The notes: generated by a model not told the origin, from the sequence alone. Numbered from the stretch's first letter, positions 35,055 to 44,080 are shown. The stretch: DNA of 64,000 bases from Paenibacillus illinoisensis NBRC 15959 (GCF_004000925.1 NZ_BIME01000001.1:620001-684000); one strand, 5' to 3'. Numbers and translations are program-made.

Positions 35055-35087
35055 AAGTACGCACTTTGAAGTCAGGTAGTTACCTAC
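35055..35087 (-). promoter_or_regulatory. Candidate HxlR-binding region upstream of hxlA
   Basis: It contains AGGTAGTTACCT (35074-35085, a near-perfect inverted repeat) and a GTACGCACTTT segment. The position, ~150 bases upstream of the hxlA start, suits an activator, but the exact HxlR site was not confirmed. Confidence 0.35.
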
Positions 35088-35201
35088 ACGATACTATTGA
35101 TTAAATTTAGTTGTTATGTGAAGCGTAATAATCAGAATTAATTAAGGAACACTCTATGAGAAGTAGCGAATACAAAACTCTTCCTTACATCAATAAAAAT
35201 A

Positions 35202-35219
35202 CCCTGCCATAAGGCAGGG
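35202..35219 (-). terminator. Terminator of the lactonase gene
   Basis: CCCTGCC/GGCAGGG with a 4-base loop. It is followed on the minus strand by TATTTTTATT. Confidence 0.8.
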
Positions 35220-35263
35220 CATTATTTCATGTATCTATGCATGTACAGCTGGATCAATACGGT

Positions 35264-36343
35264 TTAGAAATAAACGGGTTTTACACATACCGGCTTGGAA
35301 GCACCTGTACTATGTCCTGTATATTTCAGACGTCCGCTTTCTTGATCTACAGTGAACGTAACGATGTTGTTGGTATCACGGTTAGCTGCAATGAGCAATT
35401 TACCGTTCGGTGTCAATGCAAAGTGACGTGGATGTTCACCTTCAGCAGAAACGTGTTCTACCAGTTTCAGATGTCCTGTTTTAGCGTCTGCTGCAAATAC
35501 AACAATGCTGTCATGTCCACGGTTCGATCCGTATACAAAACGACCATCATTCGATACGGTAATTTCAGCAGTTGTATTTTCAGCGCCCTCATAACCATCC
35601 GGCAAGGTCGACACAGTGGATACTTCAGTCAACGTACCTGCTGCTGCATCATAACGGTAAGACGTAATGGAAGAATCGACTTCGTTAATCACATAAGCGA
35701 ATTGGCCATTTGGATGGAACGCCAAGTGACGCGGACCTGCTCCTGCATGGGTTTTTGTTTCGCTATGCAGCACAAGCTCATTGTTGTCAGCATCGATCGT
35801 GTAGATGGCAATCTTGTCAGCACCCAAATCCTGTACCATCATGTATTTTCCATCCGGGCTGAAGAAAGCAGAGTGTACATGAGGCTTGTCCTGACGCTCT
35901 GGATGTGCGCCTTTACCCTCATGTTTTTTCTCATCCAAAAGCGCTCCGACTTCACCGTTATCCGTCAACGATTGCAGACCTACGAGTCCACCGTGATAGC
36001 TGGAAAGGATCAGGTAACGTCCAGAAGGATCACGCTGGATATGACATGGTGGAGCCGATATGGAATCGTTACGATTAAGCAAGGATAGTTTCCCTGTGGA
36101 AGGATCGATGTTCAGAGCAACCGCTTCGGACATTTTGTTTCCCTCTGGAGATACAGCTTCCCCAATCGCATACACTTTGTTGTTTTCGGCATTAACGTTT
36201 ACAAATGTTGGGTTTTTCACACCCGAGATGCCGTCCAGCTTGCTTAAGCTGCCTGTATCCTCATTCAATTCATATGCGTAAATGCCCTCATTTTCCGCTT
36301 CGGCATAAGAGCCGACTAATACGAGCAAGCGTTTTGATTCACT
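35264..36343 (-). CDS. Lactonase family protein (6-phosphogluconolactonase-like, seven-bladed propeller)
   Basis: The 359-residue propeller protein has repeats of the lactonase family: VGSYAEAENEGIYAYELN, PSGRYLILSSYHGG, GKYMMVQDLGADKI and RFVYGSNRGHDSI. Bacillus YkgB of this family hydrolyses 6-phosphogluconolactone, which would feed the pentose phosphates used by HxlA. The start is ATG at 36343, with AGGAGG 8 bases upstream; the frame upstream to 36385 has no ribosome site. It is transcribed separately from hxlAB, as a terminator divides them. Confidence 0.88.
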   Translation of the reverse strand, partial: SESKRLLVLVGSYAEAENEGIYAYELNEDTGSLSKLDGISGVKNPTFVNVNAENNKVYAIGEAVSPEGNKMSEAVALNIDPSTGKLSLLNRNDSISAPPCHIQRDPSGRYLILSSYHGGLVGLQSLTDNGEVGALLDEKKHEGKGAHPERQDKPHVHSAFFSPDGKYMMVQDLGADKIAIYTIDADNNELVLHSETKTHAGAGPRHLAFHPNGQFAYVINEVDSSITSYRYDAAAGTLTEVSTVSTLPDGYEGAENTTAEITVSNDGRFVYGSNRGHDSIVVFAADAKTGHLKLVEHVSAEGEHPRHFALTPNGKLLIAANRDTNNIVTFTVDQESGRLKYTGHSTGASKPVCVKPVYF

Positions 36344-36560
36344 CATTACAGTTTCCTCCTCTATGTGTATGTAGTCTAGTTGCACCTCTTCTATAATAAA
36401 TCTGCCATATCAAAATAGCAATCCGTCAGCCATCTCCACGCTCAACATACAGGGGCTCATGCAAGTTATTGGAGAAATATCATGCGGGTATCCATTCACG
36501 ATCCAGGACAACTTCTGCTATGATTAGATAGGTTTTTCATCATGAAAGGACTGAATTTCG

Positions 36561-37493
36561 TTGCTGCAATCATTTTTGCTTACGTTGTATCATGTTTTTT
36601 TGCCTATATCCCTGCCAGTCATCGGAGGTATTCTGTTAAAACGGTTCAAAAATTGGGATACCCGGTCACTGTCAACCTTCTCCCTCTATATTCTGAGCCC
36701 TGCGCTGATCTTTGATACGCTGCTTCATGCCGAAATTACCTGGACGGACGTCACAGGCACGTTCTGGTTTTCCATTATTAATCTGATCGCGTTATGGGCA
36801 CTGGCCGAACTACTAAGCCGGATCTTCCACCTGGGTGCAAGCGAAAAAGCAGGACTCACCCTTGTCTCCACGTTTACAAACTGTGTGAATTACGGGCTCC
36901 CGCTCGTTTTGCTTGCCTTTGGACAACTGGGATTGGACAAGGCCTCGGTCTATGTGATCGGACAGATGATTATTGTGAATACGGTCGGGATCTTTTTTGC
37001 AGCCAGGTCGGAATTCACGGTCAAACATGCCATTTTATCCGTGTTCCGTATGCCGTCCATTTATGCCGCATTCATTGCAATCGTTCTGCGGTCCACCGGC
37101 ATCAGTCTTCCTGAGGCTCTGGATGGTGGCATCGCGATGCTCGCAGCGGGGTATTCCCCGGTCGTGCTTGCCATATTGGGTGCACAGATGCTAAGACCAC
37201 GCGGGTCCGCGGAGCCTTGGCAGCCCAATGTACGCCGGGCCTTCTGGACAGGACTTGTGGTGCGTCTTGCCGCTGCGCCTGTGCTATCTTACCTGATTCT
37301 GACCGCACTTCAGGTTGAAGGTATCTTATTCAGCGTACTGCTGATTCTGGCATCCATGCCAACGGCAGTAAACGCCGTTATTTTGGCTGAGCAATTCAAT
37401 GCTTCACCGCAATTTGTATCCCGCTGCATTCTATGGACAACCGCAGCATCCATGGTCATTCTGCCGGTTATGATTGTGATGTCTTCCGGATAA
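36561..37493 (+). CDS. AEC family transporter (auxin efflux carrier-like)
   Basis: The 310-residue membrane protein has about ten transmembrane segments in two five-helix halves. Conserved segments include STFTNCVNYGLPLVLLAFG and SMPTAVNAVILAEQFNA, where broken helices bind an anion. Family members move malate, auxin or related carboxylates. It starts with TTG at 36561 (AAAGGA, 10 bases upstream). Its 3' end overlaps the convergent DUF2062 gene by 26 bases. Confidence 0.88.
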   Translation: MLQSFLLTLYHVFLPISLPVIGGILLKRFKNWDTRSLSTFSLYILSPALIFDTLLHAEITWTDVTGTFWFSIINLIALWALAELLSRIFHLGASEKAGLTLVSTFTNCVNYGLPLVLLAFGQLGLDKASVYVIGQMIIVNTVGIFFAARSEFTVKHAILSVFRMPSIYAAFIAIVLRSTGISLPEALDGGIAMLAAGYSPVVLAILGAQMLRPRGSAEPWQPNVRRAFWTGLVVRLAAAPVLSYLILTALQVEGILFSVLLILASMPTAVNAVILAEQFNASPQFVSRCILWTTAASMVILPVMIVMSSG

Positions 37494-38058
37494 GCACGGG
37501 TGCTGGTCCAGGAGACATCGCCGCTAGGCGGCGCTTCTCCATTCTTCGTTCATGGCGACGACGGAGAGCTCTGACATAGAAGAATTTGACCACAAAATAC
37601 GAAATGAACCCCAGGATCACGCCAAAGACAGACATGCCTGCGAGGATATCAAGCCCACCCAGCAATAATTCGCTGAGCGCAGACCAGTTGCCGCGAAACA
37701 ACTCCATGAAGGCACTCTCGTGCACAGGGCCCTGTCCCATGCTGTGCGCTGGCAATATCCATGACCCGATCTGCTTGGCTAGCGGCATGAGCAAAATCGG
37801 CAGAAATGTCAGTTTTCCAATCACATTGCCCACAATGGCTGCCGGAAGTGAACCGCCAGACAATCGCACAATGGGGTAAAACACGAGATAGATCAGTGAT
37901 GCCGTGGAGATAACGATCAATTCGAGACCAAAACCGATCGCGAATCCGGTGGAGACCTTATGTGCTCCTCCGGGAGCACGTAACAATTTAAGAAAATTCA
38001 GCTTCAACGCACGTGTTAAACGCGCGAATCGGTTCGATTTGCTTTTCTGTGAATTCAT
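37468..38058 (-). CDS. DUF2062 domain membrane protein
   Basis: The 196-residue protein belongs to DUF2062, a membrane family of unknown function. Membrane segments are at about 45-70, 75-100 and 135-160, with the family-specific GGAHKVSTGFAIG and GKLTFLPILLMPLAKQIG. AAGGGGAAG lies 6 bases before the ATG. The basic tail (RRRHERRMEKRR) is cytoplasmic. It converges on the AEC transporter gene, sharing 26 bases at the 3' ends. Confidence 0.85.
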   Translation of the reverse strand: MNSQKSKSNRFARLTRALKLNFLKLLRAPGGAHKVSTGFAIGFGLELIVISTASLIYLVFYPIVRLSGGSLPAAIVGNVIGKLTFLPILLMPLAKQIGSWILPAHSMGQGPVHESAFMELFRGNWSALSELLLGGLDILAGMSVFGVILGFISYFVVKFFYVRALRRRHERRMEKRRLAAMSPGPAPVLIRKTSQS

Positions 38059-38114
38059 ACCGAACTTCCCCTTATTTTACACAAATGACGGCTCGCGCCG
38101 TCTCTTCATTTCTT

Positions 38115-38573
38115 TTAGACTGTTTTAACATCAGCTGTGACAATGACAGGCTGCGTTTCGATGGTTACATTCCCTGCGACCGCTCTTGTTATCATACAAG
38201 ACTCTTCGGCCTTATGTGCAAGTCGATCCGCTTTGGTCAGCTCAGCCTCTGTTGCATTAGACTGAAGCACAATACGTGGTCGATGCACGATTCGTTCATA
38301 AGTAAATATGTTATTGGTGACATCCACCGTTGCTTCCGACTCCAGTGTCAGCTCATGCGGTGTAATATCCGAGCGTTCCAGCATGGCCGCCAGGGTAATT
38401 AGATAACAGGTAGAGGCTGCACCCAGCAGCATTTCATCCGGATTGGTTCCTGTACCTGGCCCCCCCATCTCCTGCGGGATGGATATGACCGATTTTAGTC
38501 CTCCAGCATCAATTGTGCCCTCACTGTTACGTCCACCGTTCCATACGGCTTTCAGATGAAAAGGATGTTTCAT
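38115..38573 (-). CDS. OsmC family peroxiredoxin
   Basis: The 152-residue protein is an OsmC/Ohr-family thiol peroxidase. It has GTNPDEMLLGAASTCYLI, whose cysteine is the peroxidatic one, and the second cysteine in AEESCMITRA. It removes organic hydroperoxides. The start is ATG at 38573, with AAAGGA 9 bases upstream; an in-frame ATG three codons earlier would abut that site. It is single-gene, with a ~230-base gap upstream that holds stem-loops. Confidence 0.93.
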   Translation of the reverse strand: MKHPFHLKAVWNGGRNSEGTIDAGGLKSVISIPQEMGGPGTGTNPDEMLLGAASTCYLITLAAMLERSDITPHELTLESEATVDVTNNIFTYERIVHRPRIVLQSNATEAELTKADRLAHKAEESCMITRAVAGNVTIETQPVIVTADVKTV

Positions 38574-38718
38574 TTCACTCATTCCTTTCTTGAAAAGTAA
38601 AAAATGAATCTACACAAGAGAACTCCGAAGTCAGAAAACTTTCAATCGCTGTTATCCCCAGATTTTTTAATTCCCTTTTTATAGGGGAAATCCGTTGATA
38701 AGCGTATGCTTCCGATGT

Positions 38719-38738
38719 AGCTTTCTTTGCAGAAAGCT
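38719..38738. repeat. AGCTTTCT/AGAAAGCT hairpin
   Basis: Eight-base arms around a 4-base loop, in the gap between the OsmC and DeoR genes. Next to it is the segment GTAGCGAACGCTCCGC. It may be part of a dispersed repeat in this genus; I cannot check copies. Confidence 0.4.
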
Positions 38739-38784
38739 TGTAGCGAACGCTCCGCTTTTCCAGTTTTTCTGCCCTCTCCGTTCA

Positions 38785-38822
38785 AGTGTAGATATTCGGT
38801 TATACTTTTCTATAACTACACT
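38785..38822. other. Nested stem-loop at the 3' end of the second DeoR gene
   Basis: AGTGTA/TACACT encloses GTTATA/TATAAC (38799-38816). It overlaps the DeoR stop codon and lacks a T-run on either strand. Confidence 0.4.
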
Positions 38823-39583
38823 CGTTTACATGGTATGGATTGTTCGTTCAGTGCGCTAACAAGCTCTTCGTTCAACCCCACATCGGTAATAACCTGTGTC
38901 ACACTGCTGAGTTCTGCAACTCTCGTAAAAGCCTGTATATCGAACTTGCTCGAATCTGCGAGCAAAATAACTTCATCCGCAATACTGATCATCTTCTGTT
39001 TCACGAGAGCCTGCAATTCGTTCGATTCGCTGATGCCTTTGGTCAAATGTACCCCTTTGCAGGACAGAAACACCTTGTCCACATGGTAGGCATCCAGTGA
39101 ACGTTCAGCGAGCGGGCCTACAAAAGACAATGACTTGGAAGCAAGCTGCCCTCCCGTAGCAATAACCCTGATCTGTTCCTTGCTGCTCAGTTCAGCGGCC
39201 ACCTTGATGGAGTTGGTCAATACAGTCAGCTGAATATTCGGCAGCCCTGCAGCCATATACCATGCCGTTGTGCTGGCATCCAGTGCGATCCGGTCGCCTG
39301 GCTGTACCATCTTGATGGCTTCTTCGGCTATTCTGCGCTTTTCTTCAGCATGCGTAATCGCCCGTTCAGGATAAGGGATCTCTGCTTGTCCTTCTTCTTT
39401 ATATTTTACGCTTACCGCACCGCCGTGGGATCTTCTAAGCCTGCCAGCCTGCTCCAGCTTGTCCAGATCGCGGCGAATCGTCTCCTCTGTCACCCCGCAG
39501 CGCTCACTAAGCTCGGTTACACGCATGCTTCCCTGCGCATCCACCCATTCCACAATTTTCTCATAACGTTCAGCCACGAGCAT
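38816..39583 (-). CDS. DeoR family transcriptional regulator (second paralogue)
   Basis: The 255-residue repressor has the same layout as the protein at 28078-28839 and is similar to it throughout: HTH MRVTELSERCGVTEETIRRD, then EKRRIAEEAIKMVQPGDRI and LDASTTAWYMAAGL and SCKGVHLTKG. The sensor domain probably binds a sugar phosphate. No sugar gene is next to it: neighbours are OsmC and an Old Yellow Enzyme, so its target must be elsewhere. GGAGTGA lies 7 bases before the ATG. Confidence 0.9.
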   Translation of the reverse strand: MLVAERYEKIVEWVDAQGSMRVTELSERCGVTEETIRRDLDKLEQAGRLRRSHGGAVSVKYKEEGQAEIPYPERAITHAEEKRRIAEEAIKMVQPGDRIALDASTTAWYMAAGLPNIQLTVLTNSIKVAAELSSKEQIRVIATGGQLASKSLSFVGPLAERSLDAYHVDKVFLSCKGVHLTKGISESNELQALVKQKMISIADEVILLADSSKFDIQAFTRVAELSSVTQVITDVGLNEELVSALNEQSIPCKRV

Positions 39584-39690
39584 TATTCATTCACTCCAAA
39601 CCGTTGATATCCAAGATGAATCCTGTACATCCCATCATACCACAGTGCTACCTGAAGGAGAATTTTATCGGGATGAAGAACGTGCAAAAA

Positions 39691-39710
39691 GAGGGAGCCT
39701 ATGCTCCCTC
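39691..39710 (-). terminator. Terminator of the Old Yellow Enzyme gene
   Basis: GAGGGAGC/GCTCCCTC around a 4-base loop, followed on the minus strand by TTTTTGC. Confidence 0.8.
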
Positions 39711-39728
39711 CGTAATTGCTAAGATGTA

Positions 39729-40859
39729 TTATTTATCGTCTGCCAAAGGGAACCAGCCCGGTGTGTTAATGATGGCATTCCACAATCCGTCAGGGATAAC
39801 CAGTCGCTCTTGATCCGCTTTGGTCAAAACGGTCTCGATATCCTCTTCGCGTCCGCTCTCGATTTTCTCTACCCAGTCCGGTTCAATAATCAACTCACGT
39901 CCGATGGCAAGCAGTGGCACGCCAGTTTGAAGAGCTTCCGCTGCCTCGTCTGCCGTATGGATTGCACCTACACCAATAACCGGCAATTTGCCGCCTACAC
40001 GTTCAAGGATAAATTCCATTCTGGAACGGGTATCTGCTTCGCCCCGGCGTGGTTTGGACCAGAACTCGTTCAGGGATACATGCAAGTAATCCAGGTTTTT
40101 TTCTTTCAGCGCGTCAATGAGTGCGTAAGTCTCTTCCATAGTCAAACCCGGTGTCTCCGGTTCTTCAGGAGAGAAACGGTATCCGACAATAAACGGAAGC
40201 TTGGTATGCTTCGCTACAACCTTATTCACTTCATCCACTACGGCCAGCGGGAATGTCAGGCGTTTCTCAATGCTGCCACCCCAGCGGTCTTCGCGGCGAT
40301 TGGAATGCGGAGAGACGAACTGCTGGATCAAGTAACCGTTCGCACCGTGGATCTCTACACCGTCGAATCCAGCTTCAATGGCGCGACGTGTCGCTTCACC
40401 GAAATCGTTGATGATGGACGTAATCTCTTCGTCAGACAGTTCTCTCGGTTGAGGAGATTCTGGACGTTCACTGGCAACTGCACTTGGTGCTACCACTTGA
40501 CCAGCGGGTACAGCTTGTTCCGGAGTGAGACGTCCGGCATGGAAGATCTGAAGTACTGCTTTGGAACCTTGTTGCTTGATCGTGTCAGCGAGGCGTTTCA
40601 AGCCCGGAACGAAGCTATCGTCATAGGCTGCAAATTGCGCCGGAAATCCGATACCGTTCGGTGTAACATACGTTACGGCAGTCACGGACATACCTGCACC
40701 GCCAGTGCGACGAGCATAATAAGCCAGTTCAGCATCCGAGACGGTACCGTCGGGATTCGAGGACATATGAGTCATAGGAGCGAGTACGATCCGGTTTTTG
40801 AGACTAATGCCGTTTGGTAGTGAAACTTGTTCAAACATTTGGCTATACTTTGGATTCAT
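39729..40859 (-). CDS. Old Yellow Enzyme family NAD(P)H-flavin oxidoreductase
   Basis: The 376-residue FMN enzyme reduces alkenes next to electron-withdrawing groups and other electrophiles. Landmarks are the N-terminal NRIVLAPMTHMSSNPDGTVS, the substrate-binding HGANGYLIQQFVSPHSNRRE (H and N) and the C-terminal phosphate-binding end of the TIM barrel (VIGVGAIHT, LAIGRELI). AGGAGGG lies 8 bases before the ATG. Its promoter holds a perfect 17-base palindrome, also partly present before the nitroreductase gene. Confidence 0.95.
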   Translation of the reverse strand: MNPKYSQMFEQVSLPNGISLKNRIVLAPMTHMSSNPDGTVSDAELAYYARRTGGAGMSVTAVTYVTPNGIGFPAQFAAYDDSFVPGLKRLADTIKQQGSKAVLQIFHAGRLTPEQAVPAGQVVAPSAVASERPESPQPRELSDEEITSIINDFGEATRRAIEAGFDGVEIHGANGYLIQQFVSPHSNRREDRWGGSIEKRLTFPLAVVDEVNKVVAKHTKLPFIVGYRFSPEEPETPGLTMEETYALIDALKEKNLDYLHVSLNEFWSKPRRGEADTRSRMEFILERVGGKLPVIGVGAIHTADEAAEALQTGVPLLAIGRELIIEPDWVEKIESGREEDIETVLTKADQERLVIPDGLWNAIINTPGWFPLADDK

Positions 40860-40923
40860 TCGTGGTTCCCTCCTGATTATAATATCTCTTTAAATAGATA
40901 TATGAATACGTATTTCGATTACT

Positions 40924-40940
40924 GTAACTATTATAGTTAC
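40924..40940 (-). promoter_or_regulatory. Perfect palindromic operator before the Old Yellow Enzyme gene
   Basis: GTAACTATTATAGTTAC is a perfect 17-base inverted repeat, ~65 bases upstream of the start. It resembles YodB/HxlR-type quinone-sensor operators and shares the word TATTATAGTTACTA with the nitroreductase promoter. Confidence 0.6.
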
Positions 40941-41040
40941 TATTACTCCATATTTCAACTTTTCATTTTCAAATCTTTTTGGACGATTCGATTCCTTCAT
41001 TTATTAAACACAATCACGCCGCATCAAGCTCACAGCAAAA

Positions 41041-41070
41041 AGGGCGAAGTGAAATCCAACACTCCGCCCT
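41041..41070 (-). terminator. Terminator of the SRAP gene
   Basis: AGGGCG/CGCCCT with an inner AGTG/CACT pair, followed on the minus strand by TTTTT. Confidence 0.75.
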
Positions 41071-41095
41071 ATGGATCGCCATCCACAAAATGCGT

Positions 41096-41773
41096 TTAGA
41101 AATTGCGTACATATGCAAGCTTCAGATCCATCTCTTCCACACATTCATAACAATCATGTTCATCGTTAGCTACCATAGGTGTCACCGGGTACAGGTTCAT
41201 ATCTGTCGTATTGTACGATTTGAGTAGAGGTAGCAGCTGCGTCACCCGTGTATTGGACGGGTCAAGCCAGGTATTGATTTCATCTTCCGAGAGAATCGCC
41301 GGCATTTTGCTCCCGAACTCCCGGGTCACCATGTTCGCACCAGTCATTAGCATCGTACAGGTGCGAAGCGGCTGTTTGCGGGTATCTTTCCAAATTTCAT
41401 ATAACCCTGCGATACCAAACAACCCCCGATCCGGCATTACCACTCGTACCGCATAGCTTTTTTTGCCTTCCTTGCGCCAGTAATACAGTCCGTTACATGG
41501 GATAACGCACCGTTTCGTTTCCACCAGTTTGTAATAGGATGGGTTCTCATGCACAGTCATCAGGTTGGCATTGACGGCATCACGCCCCCAGAACGGAATA
41601 AATCCCCAGCGAAACTCGTCCAAAACCCGTTCACCGTCCTGATGCAAGATGATCGGCGTATGCTGCGTCGGACTAATATTATACCGGTTCTTGTAGTAAT
41701 ACATCACGCGTTCAATCTTGAAATGGTCCCTCACTTCATCCAGATCAGCTGCCAATGAAAAACGATTGCACAT
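41096..41773 (-). CDS. Divergent SRAP/HMCES (YedK) family protein
   Basis: The 225-residue protein is in the SOS-response-associated peptidase family, which crosslinks abasic sites in single-stranded DNA through the N-terminal cysteine. C2 is present (MCNRFS), as is the N70 of the NAR-like loop (VNANLMTV). The catalytic glutamate of GxYEW is replaced by Y98 (GLYYW), and the histidine of HxRMPxIL is replaced by G154 (FGSKMPAIL). Both are essential for abasic-site processing in YedK. It may bind DNA without full catalysis, or use other residues. The ATG is 2 codons before the cysteine, as needed. Confidence 0.85.
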   Translation of the reverse strand: MCNRFSLAADLDEVRDHFKIERVMYYYKNRYNISPTQHTPIILHQDGERVLDEFRWGFIPFWGRDAVNANLMTVHENPSYYKLVETKRCVIPCNGLYYWRKEGKKSYAVRVVMPDRGLFGIAGLYEIWKDTRKQPLRTCTMLMTGANMVTREFGSKMPAILSEDEINTWLDPSNTRVTQLLPLLKSYNTTDMNLYPVTPMVANDEHDCYECVEEMDLKLAYVRNF

Positions 41774-42082
41774 GCTTAACGCTTCCTTCCCTGTGTGAAT
41801 TTGAATGTATTGTTTGTTATTAAAGGGAAATTATGCATGGCAATATGGAAAGTATTGATGCGCAACCCAAGCGTACAAGACGTTACATTCGAGACACTTT
41901 TGAAAATGACAAGATCATACTAATCATCACAACATGATGTTATACTCCGCTGAAAACATCCATTATACAATAAGTTAGAAGTACATTACGTATGCAAGAT
42001 GATGCTGCTTACTATTGTCTGATACAGGCACAGCAGTTTCATGTGCAGTTAATCATTTTTATTGTAAAAGGAGCTAATTCAT
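41774..42082. other. Gap between the SRAP and beta-galactosidase genes
   Basis: About 310 bases with no convincing gene. It holds the divergent promoters; the only small symmetric motif is CATCA-CAACA-TGATG (near 41930). No operator can be assigned. Confidence 0.4.
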
Positions 42083-44080
42083 ATGGAATTCAACCGTCCC
42101 GTTCAAATGGGCGTCGATTATTATCCAGAGCATTGGGACTCTACGTTATGGGAACAGGATGCCCGTTTGATGGCCGATAGCGGTATACACATTGTGCGTG
42201 TGGGTGAATTTGCGTGGAGCCGTATGGAGCCTGCGGATGGGCAGTTCGATTGGAAATGGCTTGATCAGGCCCTGGATATCCTGCACAGTCACGGATTAGA
42301 GATCATCATTGGAACCCCCACCATGACACCACCACGCTGGCTCACGGAGAAATGTCCGGATATTCTGCCTATCCTTCCAAATGGTCAACGATACTACGAA
42401 GGGGTTCGTGGCCACCGCTGCTATAACAGTCCGAGCATGAGAACATACAGTGCACGCATCGTGCAGAAACTGTCTGAACGTTATGCAAAGCACCCCGGAG
42501 TAGTAGGCTGGCAAACAGACAATGAATTCAGCTTCACGGATTGCCAGTGTCCCGCTTGTGCGGATGCTTTTCGGGAATGGGTTCAAGCGCGTTACTCTAC
42601 GCTGGATCAAGTCAATCAACACTGGGGTACTGTGGTGTGGAGCGGTGAATACAGTGATTGGGAACAGATCACACCGCCCTATGGGGGATCTACGTTTCAG
42701 AATCCTTCATTTTTGTTGGACTATTCCCGTTTTCAGTCGGATTCCATCGTCGCCTTTCAGCAGATTCAGGTAGACATCATTCGCCGCAATTGTCCAGACC
42801 ATGCGATTACGCATAATTTCCATAGTTATCCGCAGAAGGCGGATCAATATAAGATTGCAGCAGAGCTCGATTTCGCTTCTTTTGATTATTATCCGAATCC
42901 ATCACCAAACAAAACCGAAACGGCACCATACAGTGGGGCACTGTCTCTGGATCTGACACGTGGCATCAAACGCCGCAATTTCTGGATTATGGAACAGCTA
43001 AGCGGACCGCCAGGATGCTGGTTTCCGATGTGGCGTGCACCCCGTCCGGGTTTTCTGCGTGCTTACTCGTGGCAGACCATAGCCCGCGGAGCAGATGCGG
43101 TTGTGCATTTCCGCTGGCGGAGTGCTACGGTAGGAGCAGAACAGTTCTGGCATGGCCTTATAGACCACAGCAATGTGCCCGGCCGGCGGTTTAAAGAATT
43201 CCAGCAGCTGTGCTCGGAGGTGAACAGACTCGGCGAGCGTCTCCAAGGTTCAACGCTGGATAATGAAGTTGCCATCCTGCATTCGCATGAGCAATTATAC
43301 GCCCTGCATATTCAACCTCAGGCTGAAGGATTGAACTACTACGAAAATATAAAAGTATGGCATCGTGCCTTGACCAAATTGGGAATCAGTACAGATGTCA
43401 TCCACTCTTCAGCACCACTGGATGGATATAAAATCATTATTGCTCCTCATCTGTACCTCCTGGACGAGGCAACCGCAGAGCGACTCCAGGCATTTGCAGC
43501 TGCAGGAGGAACCCTGATCCTTACACATCGTTCCGGCGTTAAGGATGACCATAATGTATGTGTGATGGCCCCGCTGCCGGGCTTGTTGTCCGCTTGTTCC
43601 GGTGTGAGAGTAACCGAATATGACTCGCTAGGCGGCGACACCATCATGATTCGGGATGATCAGGGCAATGAATATGCCGCATCTCAGTGGGCAGATGTGC
43701 TTGAACTCGATACGGCACAACCAATCGCTGTATATGCGGATCAATTCTATGCCGAAAGTGCAGCCGTTACGCGGAACCAGTGGGGTGAGGGTGAGGTCTA
43801 TTACATAGCCACCCAGCCGGAAGAGGCCTATTTGCGCAAGTTACTGCGAACGATTGGAGACAACCGTGAGCTAGCGGGAATTGAGGCTCTACCTGACGGG
43901 GTCCAGATCACCACTCGAACGGGTCCGAATGGATCATTTCGTTTTATTCTGAACTTAAGCCCCGAACCTGTTTCCATCCAGTTGAATGATACCTATACGA
44001 GTGCGCTGGACGGCACAGTCAAGGAAGATCAGCTGCTACTGGACCGGTATGATCTTGAAATCCTCGAAATTGAAAAATAA
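42083..44080 (+). CDS. Beta-galactosidase, glycoside hydrolase family 42
   Basis: The 665-residue retaining enzyme starts MEFNRPVQMGVDYYPEHW. General acid/base E148 is in QTDNEF and nucleophile E304 is in WIMEQLSG. Cysteines C113, C154, C156 and C159 (CQCPAC) make the structural zinc site of the family. There is no signal peptide, so it hydrolyses imported galactosides, perhaps arabinogalactan or pectin fragments. AAAGGAG precedes the ATG. It converges on a GH2 beta-mannosidase gene with a shared terminator. Confidence 0.96.
   Translation: MEFNRPVQMGVDYYPEHWDSTLWEQDARLMADSGIHIVRVGEFAWSRMEPADGQFDWKWLDQALDILHSHGLEIIIGTPTMTPPRWLTEKCPDILPILPNGQRYYEGVRGHRCYNSPSMRTYSARIVQKLSERYAKHPGVVGWQTDNEFSFTDCQCPACADAFREWVQARYSTLDQVNQHWGTVVWSGEYSDWEQITPPYGGSTFQNPSFLLDYSRFQSDSIVAFQQIQVDIIRRNCPDHAITHNFHSYPQKADQYKIAAELDFASFDYYPNPSPNKTETAPYSGALSLDLTRGIKRRNFWIMEQLSGPPGCWFPMWRAPRPGFLRAYSWQTIARGADAVVHFRWRSATVGAEQFWHGLIDHSNVPGRRFKEFQQLCSEVNRLGERLQGSTLDNEVAILHSHEQLYALHIQPQAEGLNYYENIKVWHRALTKLGISTDVIHSSAPLDGYKIIIAPHLYLLDEATAERLQAFAAAGGTLILTHRSGVKDDHNVCVMAPLPGLLSACSGVRVTEYDSLGGDTIMIRDDQGNEYAASQWADVLELDTAQPIAVYADQFYAESAAVTRNQWGEGEVYYIATQPEEAYLRKLLRTIGDNRELAGIEALPDGVQITTRTGPNGSFRFILNLSPEPVSIQLNDTYTSALDGTVKEDQLLLDRYDLEILEIEK

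Larger units (their letters stand above)
34912..35263. other. Regulatory gap upstream of hxlAB
   Basis: About 350 bases without a gene. It holds the terminator of the lactonase gene (35202-35219) and, nearer hxlA, an inverted-repeat region (35055-35087) that could bind HxlR. Confidence 0.5.

Noticed and set aside
35237..36088. A 283-codon plus-strand frame over the lactonase gene
   Set aside because: Antisense shadow; no supporting start site or family pattern.
39810..40820. A 336-codon plus-strand frame over the Old Yellow Enzyme gene
   Set aside because: Antisense to a recognised enzyme; no ribosome site and no domain.
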